A DNA stretch of 64,000 bases, from contig JAKUCV010000897.1 in assembly GCA_028386065.3 (NCBI GenBank), positions 262,951-326,950 on the forward strand, in the 5' to 3' direction. A program made the position numbers and the translations under genes. Origin of the DNA: Turnera subulata (Eukaryota; Streptophyta; Magnoliopsida; Malpighiales; Passifloraceae). Below, one piece after another: positions 1 to 13,408 of this stretch (position 1 is the stretch's first letter; each line of letters begins with the position of its first letter). The notes beneath the pieces are model-generated. The model was not told the DNA's origin. It saw only the letters and a list, made by a program, of their open reading frames with translations, and ran no database searches.

Positions 1-1
1 T

Positions 2-3000
2 GATGGTGCTTGGTGGATAGATTCCGGAGCAACAAAACATGTCTGCAAGGACAAAGATTTCTTCAAGACCTTTGAGCCCTTAGAAGATGGTTCAAATTTA
101 TACATGGGGAATGCTACTAAAGCAACTATCAAAGGCAAAGGAAGTGTTGATCTTGAGTTCACCTCTGGAAAGACACTTACACTCACAGAAGTGTACTATA
201 TGCCTGAGATAAGGAAGAATCTTGTGTCCGGAAGTATGCTGAACAAATTTGGCTTCAAAATGGTTTTCGAGGCAGACAAGTTTATTCTATCCAAGGGTGG
301 TGTCTTTGTTGGCAAAGGCTACATGTAAGAGAATATGTTCAAGTTAAATATCAATAATAAGAATAAGTATGTTGCTGCTTATACTGTTGATTCTTCCTCT
401 TTTTCCTTATGGCATAATCGGTTAGGACATGTGAATGTTAGGAAAATGCAAGATATGATGAAAATGGAAATAATTCCTAACACTAACAAAAGTGATCAAC
501 AATGCAAAACATGCATGCTTACTAAAATCACAAGACATCCATTTCCAAAAGTTGAAAGAAACACTAAGATTCTTGAATTAGTACATAGTGATGTTTGTGA
601 CATGCATAGTAATCCTACTATTGGTGGAAAGAAGTATTTTGTTACTTTTATTGATGATTACTCTAGATTTTGCTATGTTTATTTGTTGCATTCTAAAGAT
701 GAAGCAATCGATAAATTTAGAGCATTTAAACTAGAGGTTGAATTGCATTGTGAATCACATGTCAAAAGATTAAGAACTGATAGAGGTGGTGAATACTATG
801 ATCCAAGTTTATTTAATTCAACTGGGATAGTCCATGAAACAACAGCTCCATATACACCACAACAAAATGGTGTTGCAGAACGCAAGAACCGTGTTCTGGT
901 AGAGATGGCAAATGCCATGCTCTCTAATTCCGGTTTGGGATTAGGATTTTGGGGTGAGGCAATATTAACTGCCACTTACATATTGAATCGAGTTCCTAAT
1001 AAAAGGAGCAAGATCACCCCATATGAGTTTTGGAACAAAAGAAAACCAAATCTTAGTCATCTAAGAGTTTGGGGATGCAGAGCAATTGTGAGAGTTCCTG
1101 AGCCTAAGAAAAGAAAATTGGGCGAAAGAGGAATTGAATGCATATTCATAGGATATGCACATCATAGTAAGGCTTATAGGTTCATGGTTATAGAACCTAA
1201 TGATGCAATAACAATTAATACTGTTATTGAATCAAGGGATGCCTTATTTGATGAGACAAGATTCAATTCCATTCAAAAATCTATAGCATCTCCACTTGAC
1301 ATTCCAAACTCAAATACAAAGGAAGACTTAAGTGATGCACTTGAGCAAAGAAGGAGCAAAAGAGTTAAAAGAACTACACAGTCATCGGACTTTTATTACC
1401 TAGTTGAAGGTATAAAAGAAGGTACTGAAAATCATGTACCATTTTGTTACAATATAGAAGAAGATCCTAAGACTTATAGTGAAGCTATGAAGTCACAGGA
1501 TGCAGCCTTCTGGAAAGAAGCAATCCAAGATGAAATGGATTCTATAATGGGTAACAAAACTTGGAAATTAGTAGACCTACCACCAGGCTCCAAACCGATT
1601 GGATGCAAATGGATTTTCAAAAGGAAAATGAAGGTTGATGGAACTATTGATAAGTTCAAGGCCAGGTTGGTGGCGAAAGGATTTACTCAGAAAGAAGGAG
1701 TAGATTATTTTGATACCTATTCGCCAGTAGCAAGAATTGCTACAATAAGATTATTGATTGCACTTGCATCAATACATAACCTGGTTATTCACCAGATGGA
1801 TGTTAAAACAGCATTCTTGAATGGTGAATTAGATGAGGAAGTTTACATGGAACAACCAGAAGGTTTTGTCCTACAAGGACAAGAACATAAGGTTTGTAAA
1901 CTTGAGAAGTCCTTGTATGGACTTAAACAAGCACCTAAGCAATGGCATCAAAAGTTTGATGAGGTTGTGCTTGCAGATGGTTACAAGATTAACACATATG
2001 ATAAATGCGTATATAGCAAGTTCAAAGATGGAAAAGGTGTGATTATTTGCTTATACGTAGATGACATGCTTATATTTGGCACGGACATGGATCAAGTTGA
2101 GAATACCAAGAAGTAGTTGTCAGAAAATTTTGATATGAAAGATATGGGAGAAGCAAATGTAATTCTTGGTATAAAGATTATAAGGAGTAGTAATGGGATT
2201 ACATTGTCGCAATCCCATTACATTGAGAAAATACTCAACAAGTTTGAGAAACTGGAGAGTTCTCCGGTATCTACTCTATTTGATCCAAACTTGATGTTGG
2301 CTAAAAATCAAGGAAGTCCGGTAGCACAACTGGAATATTCAAAGGTTATAGGATGCTTGATGTATGCAATGACCTGTACAGACATTGCATTTGCCGTTGG
2401 AAAGCTAAGCAGATTTACTAGCAATCCGGGTAAGCAACATTGGCAGGCAGTTCATAGAGTTTTAAGGTACTTAAAATGAACTATGAACTATGGTATATGC
2501 TATACCGGATATCCTTCGGTGTTAGAAGGATTTTCAGATGCTAGTTGGGTTTCTAATAAAGATGATTATTCATCTGTAACTGGATGGATCTTCATGCTTG
2601 GTGGGGGTGCAATATCTTGGAGCTCTAAAAAGCAAACTCTTTGCACAGACTCCACTATGGCATCTGAATTTATGGCCTTAACATCTACTAGCAAAGAAGC
2701 GGAATGGTTAAAAGATTTACTTTATGAGAATCCGCTGTGGCCCAAACCAATTTCTCCCATATCAATACATTGTGACAGTCAGGCCACATTGTCTAAAGCA
2801 TATAGCCAAGTTTACAATGGAAAATCTAGACATATCGGATTAAGACATAGCTATGTACAAGAATTGATAAGAAATTCGGTGATCACCATTGATTTTGTGA
2901 GGTCACAACAAAACTTGGCAGATGCTTTTACAAAAAGACTTACCAGAGATAAGGTAAGTAAGACCTCTAACGGGATGGGTCTCAAGCCAATTTCTATAGG

Positions 3001-3010
3001 TCACCAATAG
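2..3010 (+). pseudogene. Ty1/copia polyprotein, decayed, 5' end outside window
   Basis: This is the protease to RNase H part of a copia retrotransposon. It opens at the aspartic protease motif WWIDSGATKHVC (from about base 14). The GAG-pre-integrase segment follows (LWHNRLGHVN, about 405-435), then the integrase core with LRTDRGGEYY near 770-800. Reverse transcriptase follows from about 1560, with the catalytic LYVDDM near 2050, and then RNase H (SDASWVSNKDDYSSVTGWIF, 2535-2590). The whole stretch stays in one frame from base 2 to 3010 and is broken only by three nonsense codons: TAA at 326-328, TAG at 2114-2116 and TGA at 2477-2479. The frame is otherwise intact, which suggests fairly recent loss. 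The family is certain; the lineage within copia was not determined. Confidence 0.93.
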
Positions 3011-3553
3011 TGGAACCTCGACTCAACGTTTGATAAAACATCAAATCTTGAGTTCAATGAGTCAAAGTACACTATTAGGATGACTGGCAAGCACTCACTT
3101 TAAATTCCATCCCAAGATAAGAGTGCTTGGTACCCGTTAGGACAAGAGAAAGGGTGAGCTTATGCTCTTAATAGATCTCTATGACATGTATTTGCGAAAG
3201 TGTTTATAACGGGAACACTAAGGATATAGAGACTACCTATGTGAGTGGAAGTATGGCCGCCTCTAGGAGTTTTGTGGCTTGAACTCTAACAGCACTCATG
3301 AACAGATACAAGACACAAGGCCTTTAACGTGTCGGCTATAAAGATCACATTTCTGGATGAGAAATCTTGTGTAAGGATATGTGGTCCAACCAGTCAATAT
3401 GGAAGATGTTAGTTCAAAGCATAGTCTACTGACAATTCCGATTGGCGATACACGATTCACTAAGTGAAAATTCAAGTCTCACCGACATTTTCATTTATGC
3501 ATAAGATTTCCAGAACTATCGAATTGCAAGGTATTATAAAAATGGTGGGGGAA
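3011..3553 (+). other. copia 3' non-coding region and polypurine tract
   Basis: No coding continuation is seen after RNase H. The stretch ends in a purine-rich run (AATGGTGGGGGAA, 3541-3553) directly before a TGTTGG sequence, which is the expected order of polypurine tract then 3' LTR. Confidence 0.65.
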
Positions 3554-4000
3554 TGTTGGAGGATTTTTATAATACGAGGCAAATTTGCAAGACACCGTTG
3601 CATACCGACTTTAGAGAAAGTGGTGGTGGCAAATATTGTCTTAAGGAAAGTGGCATTAGCAGCACGCCTTGAAGCATCTGCAGTTATTATATTCACAGCC
3701 TTGTCTACTCCACATCAGCACACAGTGCAAGAAGCAGTGTAACAGTGCAGGAGGAAGGAGTTCTGATCCTACACTGTGCAGCAGCTACCTCTAGGATATC
3801 CACGCAAGAAGGCTGGTTTGAAGGAACACAACCATTTGCAGACTAAATCAGCCACGCTGACTTAGCCTAGGGACATTCAAAGAACAAATGCACTGCAGAT
3901 TCAGGAAGTACATGTCAATGAGGGCAGATTGGATCGATGGGAACATGTTTATAAACTAAATTCTGCCTGACTGGAAGTATGTTGGTGCATAATCGTCATG
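3554..4000 (+). repeat. Start of copia 3' LTR, end not resolved
   Basis: The sequence starts with TGTTGGAGGATTTTTATAAT immediately after the polypurine tract, as expected for a copia LTR. No second LTR copy lies in the window, so the 3' boundary cannot be fixed. The stated end is a guess; the stretch runs into unassigned sequence and then the LINE. Confidence 0.5.
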
Positions 4001-4189
4001 CAAAGGAACGGATTTTTGGTGGAATACCAATAGACCAAAGTTCCCGCCACCAGGATTTGTGGTGGGATGGGACTAAACCTTCCCGGTCTGAGAAGACCAA
4101 ATAACTAAGACGAAGTGCCATCGAGTATCATGATTTAACAGTATAGAGACTAGACTCATGATAAGCCCAACTAAAACAATCTAGGAAAG

Positions 4190-6950
4190 GTTCCCTTATG
4201 AGAGAAATACTCTTTAAAACTTCCGCTTCTTCAGGAGTAAATTCTGTATCAATCCGTTGTTTATCCCAATCTCTTGAAAGAGGGTCAATAAGAACCGAAA
4301 CCAAGGAGGTATTCTCAAGATGCCTTACAAGAGAGCGAACACACCCGTCATGATCTTGTGGTAGCCAATTTGAGCCGCATATAGGAGTGGAGAGTCCATT
4401 CGCGATAGAGAAACGAGACCTTGGTCAAGAAGTGATCTGGCACTAAGAATACTCCTTCAGGTAAAGCTTGGTTGGAATCCAATGGTAGCCTCCATAAATC
4501 CAGTACGAGGAAATAACGTGCTTTCAGAATTCGTGCCAATAAGCTTGATTGGTTTTGCATCAATCGCCAACCCTGTTTAGCTAGAAAAGCTAGGTTCGTG
4601 GTCTCGAAAACTCTGAATCCATCACTCCAGCGGCCTTTGAATTATATAGCTTCTCCCAAGCCAGCCAATGTATTTTCCGTTTCCCATCTCTTTTCCCACA
4701 CCAAAATTGTCGAACCAGAGACTCAAGCTACGAACAAATATTAGCAGGTAATCGGAAGCAACTCGTCAGATAATTTGGGATGGATTGTGCTACAGATTTA
4801 ATAAAAACTTCTCGACCTGCATCAGTAAGGAACTGTTCTTGGCCCATCTTCTTGGCTACTCGGTCAATAATAGCTAAAAGGATTAACTTCTTAGATCTGC
4901 CTACCATTGCTGGAAGGCCTAAGTACTTATCCAAAGTGTCAACTGCCTTAACACCGAGATCCCCTTGGAAACTAGATTGCAACTCATTAGGAACATTTCG
5001 ACTAAAGAACACTTCGGATTTATCCAGTTTAATTGGTTGACCAGAGGCAGCTTTATACCTTTGCAGGATATAGGAAATTACACCTGCTTCATGACAATTC
5101 ACACGAGCAAAAAGGATACTATCATCGACAAAAAATAAGTGAGACACTTGGGGAGTAGTCTGACAGACTCTAATGCCATGCAAATTACTGGCCTGAACCT
5201 CCTTACGAATCAAAGCAGACAATCCCTCAGCATAAACGAGAAAGAGGTAAGGCGATAGGGGATCCCCTTGCGTAGACCATATTGAGGAATAATAGTAGGC
5301 TAAGGTACCCGATTAACTAGCGATGAGTAAGAGACTGTGGACACACACTTCATCACTAAATCCACCCAGCGACTAGGAACACCAATCTGGGATAATATGC
5401 TCTGTAAAAATTGTTATTCGACCCTATTATATGCTTTGCTCATGTCCAGTTTCAACCCCAAAAAGCTGCGCTGCCCTTGACATCTGCGCTTCATGTAGTG
5501 GACTATTTCAGAAGCAATGAGCGCATTGTCTGTGATCAGCCTTCCTGGGATAAATGCAATTTTCTCCATGCCGATAAATTGATCAATGATTTCCCTTAAT
5601 CGATTAGCCAGTGTTTTAGTAATAAGTTCAAAAATAAGATTACACAAGCTGATCGGGCAGAATTGAGAACATAATTCTGTCTTCTTCACCTTTGAGATAA
5701 GAGTGACAAAGGTATGATTGAAAGGAGAGGGACACACACCATCATTTAGAATCGCCAGCACAGTTGAGCATACAACATCCCCAACCTGAGGCCAATAAGT
5801 CTAAAATAAAAGAGGGGAGAAACCATCAAGGCCAAGAGCCTTAGAAGGATGCATCTGGTTTAGAGTAATCCGAACCTCTTCTTTCGTATAGGGCTATAAC
5901 AAAAATGCACTTATCTCCTCAGTAACTAGGGGATTAACAACTTCCAAGACTTCCTGCATAATATGATCACCAGCCGAGGTAAAAAGATTAGTATAGAAGT
6001 CCTGAAAAACCGAGGCAATACCTGATGGATCAGTCACCCATGCACACGAATTAAGTTTAAGCTTCTTGACTGAATTAGTCTTTCTCCTTTGATTGGCCTT
6101 CTGGAAGAAATATTTGTTATGTTTATCCCCCTCACGAAGCTATGTAACCCGAGACCTCTGAGCCCACATCAACTCTACCTTGTGGATAAGGTCCTCAATC
6201 TCCTTGATGAGATTTTTGAATTGTCGACAAACCTCTTAAGTTTGGGTTCTGCGATTAAGGTTCTTCAAGGTTTTCTGCTTACTAGCAATCTGTCGAGTTA
6301 TATAACCAAACTTCAGCTTGCTCCACAAAGACAAGGACTCGCTGCATCGATTGACTTTGGCTAAAAGATTAAGCCGACAATCCGGTACAACATTTGAGGA
6401 CCAACTCTTTTCAACCGTGTACAAGCAATCAGGCTCCCCCATCCACATAGCTTCAAAGCAGAATAACTTCGGAGGTGTAATTCTACCAGCATTACTGGGA
6501 TCAAATAAAACTTTCAAAGGGGCATGATCCGACTTCTGGCAAAGGAGATGTTTTACCTAATAAGTCGGGAGAGCCTAAATCCACGTAGCTGAAGCAACAA
6601 TTCTATCAAGTCTCTCTTCAATAGCCCCTTCTCCTTCCCCCTGAATCTAAGTAAAATCTGCCTCGGAATAGCCTAAGTCATGAAGTTGGATAGCTTGAAC
6701 TGTTGCATAGCTTGAACCTCACATGGCAACCCTCCTCTTTTTTCATTCTGAAACAAAATCTCATTAAAATCCCCACGCCACACCCATGGAAGAGAGGATT
6801 GGGAAGCTAAAGATTGAAGAAGCTCTCACGACCTCCACTTAAAGATTAGAGAAGCTCCCATGATGATTATCTAAATATAAAAGAAAAATAGAATGAATAT
6901 TCAAGCCGCAAAGACGGGCTGCATTAAAATTAGTGGGCTTTAGTTCTTTC
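4190..6950 (-). pseudogene. L1-type LINE ORF2, decayed
   Basis: Read on the minus strand, fragments follow the order of a plant LINE ORF2. The C-terminal half of the endonuclease is at about 6820-6540 (VWRGDFNEILFQNEKRGG). A linker region follows at 6517-6236. Reverse transcriptase is at 5761-5414, with IPGRLITDNALIASEIVHYM and LDMSKAYNRVE, and continues at 5222-4728 with the active-site stretch FVDDSILFAR. The post-RT region is near 4563-4190 (SLLARILKARYF, then FTPEEAEVLKSISLI). Frameshifts and stops separate the pieces, and the front of the endonuclease is missing or unrecognisable. The element is an inactive, 5'-truncated insertion. Confidence 0.88.
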
Positions 6951-6987
6951 ATAGGTTAGGTCTTCTAAAAGCATTACAACTCAACCT

Positions 6988-8764
6988 GATGTGTATGATT
7001 TATACACAAGTTTTGGGCCATTAAATTATTAGTTTTGGGTTTTGATTTATTATTTTGTCATTAATTTATTCAGTTTTTATTTATTTTAGATTTGATAATT
7101 CTTTCCTTCAGTTTTTAGGTATCCACCAAGTTTTGGGTCGGTTAGGTGAAGAATCCACGTGAAAAAACTGATACGTCATTGATTTTTTGGGTAAAACGGT
7201 CAAAATAATCAAATTAGGTAAATCTGACTTAGTTGAAGGATGAAATGTGACCAAATTGAAACATAGGTATGAATTGTGATAATCAAGAGCAACACAGGTA
7301 CCAAAAAAAGGCACTAGTCCGTATAAATCTAGGTAGAAAATTGTTAAGTGACTGCGTCAATTGACTACCGGAATTGCATAGGTTGAACACTAGGAACTTG
7401 CCTTGAGCAATGAAGACCTTCTAGTGAAGAACATTTTGCTTAAGTTGACTGTGCATTAATGCCTTAGTTATTTCCTCGCTAGTGAACACGAAGTTGAGAT
7501 GACTAAGTAGGGTTTAAGTCTCGCCACGAGAGTGGGCTATTTATTCTGCTTTAATCGACTGATCTTTAAATCAACTTAAAAAATAACTAGGACATTAATG
7601 CACAGTTAACTTAAGCAAAATGAGTTATGGTTGCATAGTCTGCTTATTTCTTAAGTTAACTGTGCATTAATGCCTTAGTTATTTCTTAAGTTCATTTAAA
7701 GATGAGTCGATTAAAGCAGAATAAATAACCCACTCTTATGGCGAGACTTAAACCCTACTTAGCTATCTAAACTTCGTGTTCACTAGCGAAGAAATAACTA
7801 AGGCATTAATGCACTGTCAACTTAAGCAAAATGTTCTTCACTAGAAGGTCTTTCTTCCTCAAGCAAGGTTCCTAGTGTTCAACCTATGCAATTCCAGTAG
7901 TCAATTGACGCAGTCACTTAACAATTTTCTACCTAGATTTATACTATCTAATGGCCAGTTAAATAGCATAGTTAAGTGCCCTAGGATTGAATCAATGAAC
8001 AAAAAGGCATTCAGGAATTAAATGCAATTTATAAAACAAATAGCATCATTGCATAGACAAACTACCTCCCCTAATTCCTAGACTTAAAGGATTTAGTTCA
8101 ACATGGCAAGGGAGAAGAAAATACTCATGAATTTTATTCTAAACATTTGATCAAGAAGTTACAGGAATTGAACTTGATGACAAACTTGAGCAAATCTCCT
8201 AAGCTGTAGTCCTCCTCTTCCTTGAAGAACAGTTGAAGAACTTCTATTGAACTTGAGAGTATGAATGAGAGAATGTCTCAATTGGATGTCTAGGTATTTG
8301 TAGGATTTAGGAAAGGATAGCAAAGATGATCCCTCATTTGAATTTAAATGTAAAATCTAATCTAATCAAATTCATGACAAACCCTTTAAATTTAAATACA
8401 AAGATAAATATCTGAAAAATCATCCTAATTTGAATTCAAACAATATCCTTCAAATATTTTGAAAGATAATCTTGGATAAATAGTATTTTGAAATTCTGCA
8501 ACAACTCTGCATAGGCAGGTTGCGAAATGAGGATAAATCCTCAAATTATCTTCTAATACATCCAAGATAATTGAACAGTTTATTCTTTTCCTCCTGAATT
8601 TATCTACATCTTTCAAATTTAACTTGTAAACATAAAAAACTAAAGGAAAGAATTATCAAATATAAAATAAATGAAAAACGAAATAAATTAATAAAAAAAT
8701 AATAAATCAAAGCCTAAAACTAATAATTTAATGGTTCAAAACATGTCTATAAATCATACACATC
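6988..8764. repeat. Nested inverted-repeat (foldback) element
   Basis: Outer arms of about 125 bp (6988-7111 and about 8638-8764) are inverted copies; both begin GATGTGTATGATTTATA read inward. Inside them lies a second, longer palindrome. Arms of about 293 bp at 7322-7614 and 7650-7943 flank a loop of about 35 bp. Each inner arm itself contains a hairpin built on a 34-bp motif around GTGCATTAATGCCTTAGTTA, so the motif occurs four times in alternating orientation (near 7440, 7580, 7650 and 7790). No protein-coding ORF is seen. It behaves like a foldback transposon or a MITE inserted within another element; the family was not identified. Confidence 0.75.
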
Positions 8765-9834
8765 AAAACCCAAGGCGGCTAAAACCGTGGTCAATTCTTA
8801 CTTCCATTTAGTTTTAGTTATGGTGCGACTCCTAGATTTCATAGGTTTATGACCTGACTTAGGCTTAAAGTTTGGTTATTGATCAGCATTTGTAAATTAT
8901 CATCACATGATCAATCAAAATATACATTACCCTACTTTTATCTATTTTATCCTTTATTTTCCCAGTACCTTTATTTTTTCATAATTTACCTTTTAGGCCT
9001 TTATTTTACTCTTGCAATTAGAAGTAGCAGTATCTTTGATATACCCGTAACCGTTGGTTATAAAGCATATCTGGTCTTAGATTAGACTTATTAGAGTATG
9101 GCCTTATGCATCATCCACGCACATATCCCTTGCAGCCTGGTATTTGGGTTCCTAGCCCATTTTCATCAAAACCCGACCCAGGAGTGTGCAATATTGTTCG
9201 TCTAATTTGGACCGTGGTTAGAGCTGATAATGGAGGGTTGCATAACTGGATCTCGGTGAAAATTCTACTGGTGAACAATAGCCAAGGAGGGTTTGGTTGG
9301 TTGGAGTTAGGTAGTTTGTGGAGCCGTTGGAAGTGAGGAGAAAGAGTGGGGAGTTAAAAGATGGGGTAGATAGGTATGTCAGGGAGAAAAAAATTAAATT
9401 TCTCATCTTTAGTTAAGCTATAAAAAGAAATAGAGGTTCATAATTTCACAGAAAAAAAGAGAATTAATTATATAATATATATGCCTTAACACCAAGAAAA
9501 AGATAAGAAAATTAACATGATTTCTACTTCTTTTCTATTCATATAAAATTATTCATAATAAATTAAAAATGTCTTAGATGCCACAATAAAGAAAACTGGA
9601 ATCTTAAATATAATAGTCTAAATAGTTAAATATTACTAAAATTTTTGAAAGGACCTAGAATTATTCGAGGATGAAATTATGGTTTTTGACTATCTACATG
9701 TTCTCGTCTATTCAAGCATAGCATGCCATCATATAGATAGGATGAAATATTTCTGGTAAGATATAGATAAATACTTGACATCCTATTAATTTAATTTCCA
9801 ATACCGCAAGTCATACTTCATTCCGGCCACAAGA
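8765..9834. other. Intergenic, nothing recognised
   Basis: AT-rich sequence with only short chance ORFs. The stretch around 9100-9340 is less AT-rich and could be an old transposon relic, but no motif identifies it. Confidence 0.4.
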
Positions 9835-9936
9835 GCCTTTTGGGTTTTCCCCTCTAATCATAACCATGTTGATGTTATACTTGCAGCCTTTTGAGTTTTC
9901 CCTTTTAATCATAACCACGCTGATGTTATACTTGCT
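9835..9936. repeat. 51-bp direct tandem duplication
   Basis: Two adjacent copies start at 9835 and 9886. Both begin GCCTTTTG and run through GATGTTATACTTGC, with a few substitutions. It lies in AT-rich intergenic DNA. Confidence 0.8.
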
Positions 9937-11474
9937 TCTGCTGTTCTGCCACATTATCATACCTCATATTCAAATTTTTCATTTTACTATTAGCATCCAC
10001 CATATGTTTTTTTTTTCCAATTTTTTTTTTACTGCTGTTGTGAATTTTTTTCTTCTTAGTTAGATTTTGTATTTTTTAGAGTCATTTTCAGCCACTTGTT
10101 AAGTAGTCTTGCCTGATATATTCATTCATTTGGATACAAAATGAAATAACAAATAAACTAAAACATAATTGAACATTCCTTTTAAAAAGAAATAAAGGTA
10201 GTAATTTATTTCTTAGATTATTTTTGGAAAGTTTGCAAAAAATAGCAAAAAAAAAAATGACAGTTGATACCGTATTTGTCTTTGATAGAATTGGTTAATA
10301 TTTCTTAAAAAAGAAACTACAACACTAACATCAAAAGCAATCAGCTATCAAAATAAAGTAAGAAGTGAATGGAATGTAAAAGTAAATGATTCTCCTCCAT
10401 TATCTATCATAGGACAGTTGTAAGAGAGCTTAATTTTTTATTTTTTAAGGCTAATTATGCTTGTCATTTCTTATTATCCATTAAATCAACACTAAAATTA
10501 TAATAAATATATAGTTATACTAATAACATTTAACAAATATAACTCCAAATATTTTTAATAGAAATTAAATGTTCAATATCTTATCTAAACTAATTCACAT
10601 CCCGTGCAGTACACGCGACTGGAATTTGGGTTTGGTTAGATTATAATTATAATATTTTGTATTATATAATATTATTTATTTTAAAACAATAAATTAAAAT
10701 ATAGTAAAGCTTACCATATTAAAAATAACATAGAATAATGATATTTTTTCCATTAAAAATTTAAAACATAATCTAATTAATTACATAAAAGAATATAGGA
10801 AAAATAATGATGAAAATGCATAGAAAAATACAATTAATATAAATAAAAAATTACACACTTGAATGATTGTTGAGAAGATGTAATACACACTTGTGTAGTA
10901 GGAAAACTTACAAGCGAAAGGTAGATTTTTAGAGAAATAATTATGAAAAAATAGTATTACTAAGAGAGACTGTATTTAAATAGGTAAAAGTTGATGGTTA
11001 AGAGAAAACAAACATGTTAAAAGCTAATCTTATTATCTTATCATTATTTATTTTAAAAAATAATTTTTAAAAAATAATAGAAAGATGATGATCATATCAT
11101 CTTATCATCATCTTATTGTTTTTTTTTAAATGAAGTAATTATAAAATAATAACTAAAATAATTATCAATGCAAAACAAAACTGACACATGTCTTGTTTAT
11201 AAGCTTTTAAACTATCACGTGTCTTCCCTTTAATCTCCCTTTTCAAAAATAAATATTTCTTAAAAAATTTTATTAAATTAAAATTATTCTAAAAATATGT
11301 TGTAACCGTTCATAGTTGATCCCGAAATGCCTAATGATTCTTTTCTTTATTTTTTCACAAAGAAAATGATGGCCAAAGCTCGAGAGCACTATCATTTTCT
11401 TTTCTCTTTTTGTTATGAGCTCTCAAACATTAATAATTTCTCGTATTGGTCCAATATCCGATAATTTCCCTTAT
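9937..11474. other. AT-rich intergenic DNA with a possible Helitron 3' end
   Basis: No gene is visible. Near 10590-10625, read on the minus strand, a CCCGTGC...GCACGGG-like imperfect hairpin is followed by GATGTGAATTAG. This resembles the 3' ends of the Helitrons at 23616 and 56494, but the terminal tetranucleotide is TTAG rather than CTAG and no 5' partner was found. Confidence 0.3.
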
Positions 11475-12430
11475 TGTAGAAAAGGGTTAGAGAAAATATG
11501 ACAGAATTTATAGTGGTTCGCCACACAGGACTACCTCCACTACTCTAGGATCCCCCCTTGAGATTTCTAACTCACTCTTATTATGGTTTTTCACGGGTTC
11601 AACCACTAACCTACAGTACAAGTTTTTCCCTTAGGCTCAACTCAAACCTTACACACTCACCATAAAGCTTTCCCTAGCTTTGACTTACACAAAACCCTTT
11701 GATACAGAAGCTATTACTAAGTACAACAACTTTTCCCTTCAAATATTGTCTCACAATGAATGAACTAAGAAAAGTGTTTATCTCTCTCTTTAGCTTGACT
11801 TGAGAACTGCAAGTGCACTGTCTTTGCTTGAATGAATTCAGAATCTCTGTTTTAGCAGCTCTGAAGATCTCCTTGAGTCAGCATCTCTTTATCTCTTTAT
11901 CTAGAGGCAGGAGGGATAATTTCAACTCAAATTGATCCATTAGTTGTCCCTTTCATTCCAGCCCGTTTTGTTGTCAGAGGTGCCAGAGTGTCAACGTTCT
12001 TCTTCCCTATTGTCCCTTTCATGCTTTGGCACGAGACCCATCAGACTGCAACTTTTTGACAATTAATGATATTGTTTAGCATAGTCTTATGTTGGTCCTA
12101 AGAAGTCTGAAATCAGCTACCTTTTGATTTGTTTAAGGTTGCTTTTATCACAGAATCAATCTCCAGAAATGGTAGGTACTAGGTTTGTTGACCAATGCTA
12201 TTAGGGATTAAACAAACATCAGTGGCATGGGAGTTTGCACATGAAAGCGACATCTCATGCTCCAAAACCAATCCCACTCACTCATCTTCCAAAGCTTGAT
12301 TGTGATGTTTGATCACGGATTGGAGGCTCTTCATGTGAGCTGCAATACATGGTTAGGCACAACACATGCTACACATAGGTTTGTCATAATCAAAACCTAG
12401 TTAGCTTATTTAACATATAATATAATAGGA
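11475..12430 (-). repeat. Fragment of SIRE-like copia LTR
   Basis: This stretch matches the LTR at 57152-59007 in the same orientation. Shared segments include GTGGTTCGCCACACAGGACT, GCCAGAGTGTCAACGTTCTT and GGTAGGTACTAGGTTTGTTG, in the same order but with an internal deletion of several hundred bases here. No internal region accompanies it, so it is a solo or truncated LTR. Confidence 0.75.
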
Positions 12431-13408
12431 CAATTATTATAATAATTAATTGTACTTAATGGCATATTATAATAGTATGATCAATGTCTCATTTTAGTGC
12501 CTGCCTTATGTTAATAAGCTTAACTAATTATCCTTAAGTAATATCCTAATCATCATCCGATTCACAATCAACACCTTGTACAAAAGAAGAAATTCATAAG
12601 GGTATTTCATTTAAAAAAAGTTAGCTTTAATATTAGGATGAATCACAAAATTATATTTTTCGACCTAACCCTATCGATCTTTGAATTTGAAGTGCAACTT
12701 AAGGAAAAGCTTAACCTTAGTGATGGTGTTGTATAGGATAAACTGAACTAATTGCGGCTGTTTGATGGATTAGTTCGCTAATTTGATTGTAACAAGGCAA
12801 AGCATTCAATTTAATATATCAATTCGTGTTGTTTTATTGGTACTTGTTGATTCTAATCATTGTACCGGGTTGTTATGCACTACATGTATACATTGTCTAG
12901 TTTTTCACGAAATTAATGACTCATCAAATGCCTCCAAAATATTTTGTAAATAGCCTAAAAGAAATTTGATATTTCTTGCTTTGACAAAGCATATGGGTTT
13001 GAATAAAGCGGAGAGGGGCCAATTTCGTACTTGCTCAGTGTGCCCCTTCATTCACAATTTATACCATAATAATTTACCATGAATTTCTTTTATGTTTGTT
13101 ACATATGACTTTGGGTTGGTTGATCTTTGTTGATATTTCGGTTGTGTTATTTAAGTTATTATTATGATAGCTTCTATGTTCATAAGTTGATTATATATAT
13201 TACACTATTTTTTTTTATTACATTGAGAATCCTAATCTAAATACTAAATTAATCAACATTGTCGGGGTTTGAACCCACGACCACTAACCCCACAAACCGT
13301 GGGAGGTGCCAGTGCGACCACATATCGCAGGCATATATTAGTATGGTAAATTGTTTATAACTTTGTAAAGTTAGTTCTTGACAAACAAACTACTGAAATT
13401 AATTATTA
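12431..13408. other. Intergenic DNA with a tRNA-related fragment
   Basis: No gene is seen. On the minus strand at about 13335-13263 a B-box-like GGGTTCAAACCCC is preceded by an A-box-like stretch, as in tRNA-derived SINEs or their remnants. There is no poly(A) tail or clear target duplication, so this is tentative. Confidence 0.35.

Noticed and set aside
3464..3742. 92-codon plus-strand ORF
   Set aside because: It spans the copia 3' non-coding region, polypurine tract and LTR start.
13263..13335. A functional tRNA gene
   Set aside because: Only the B-box-like part is clear; acceptor stem and anticodon arm do not fold by eye.
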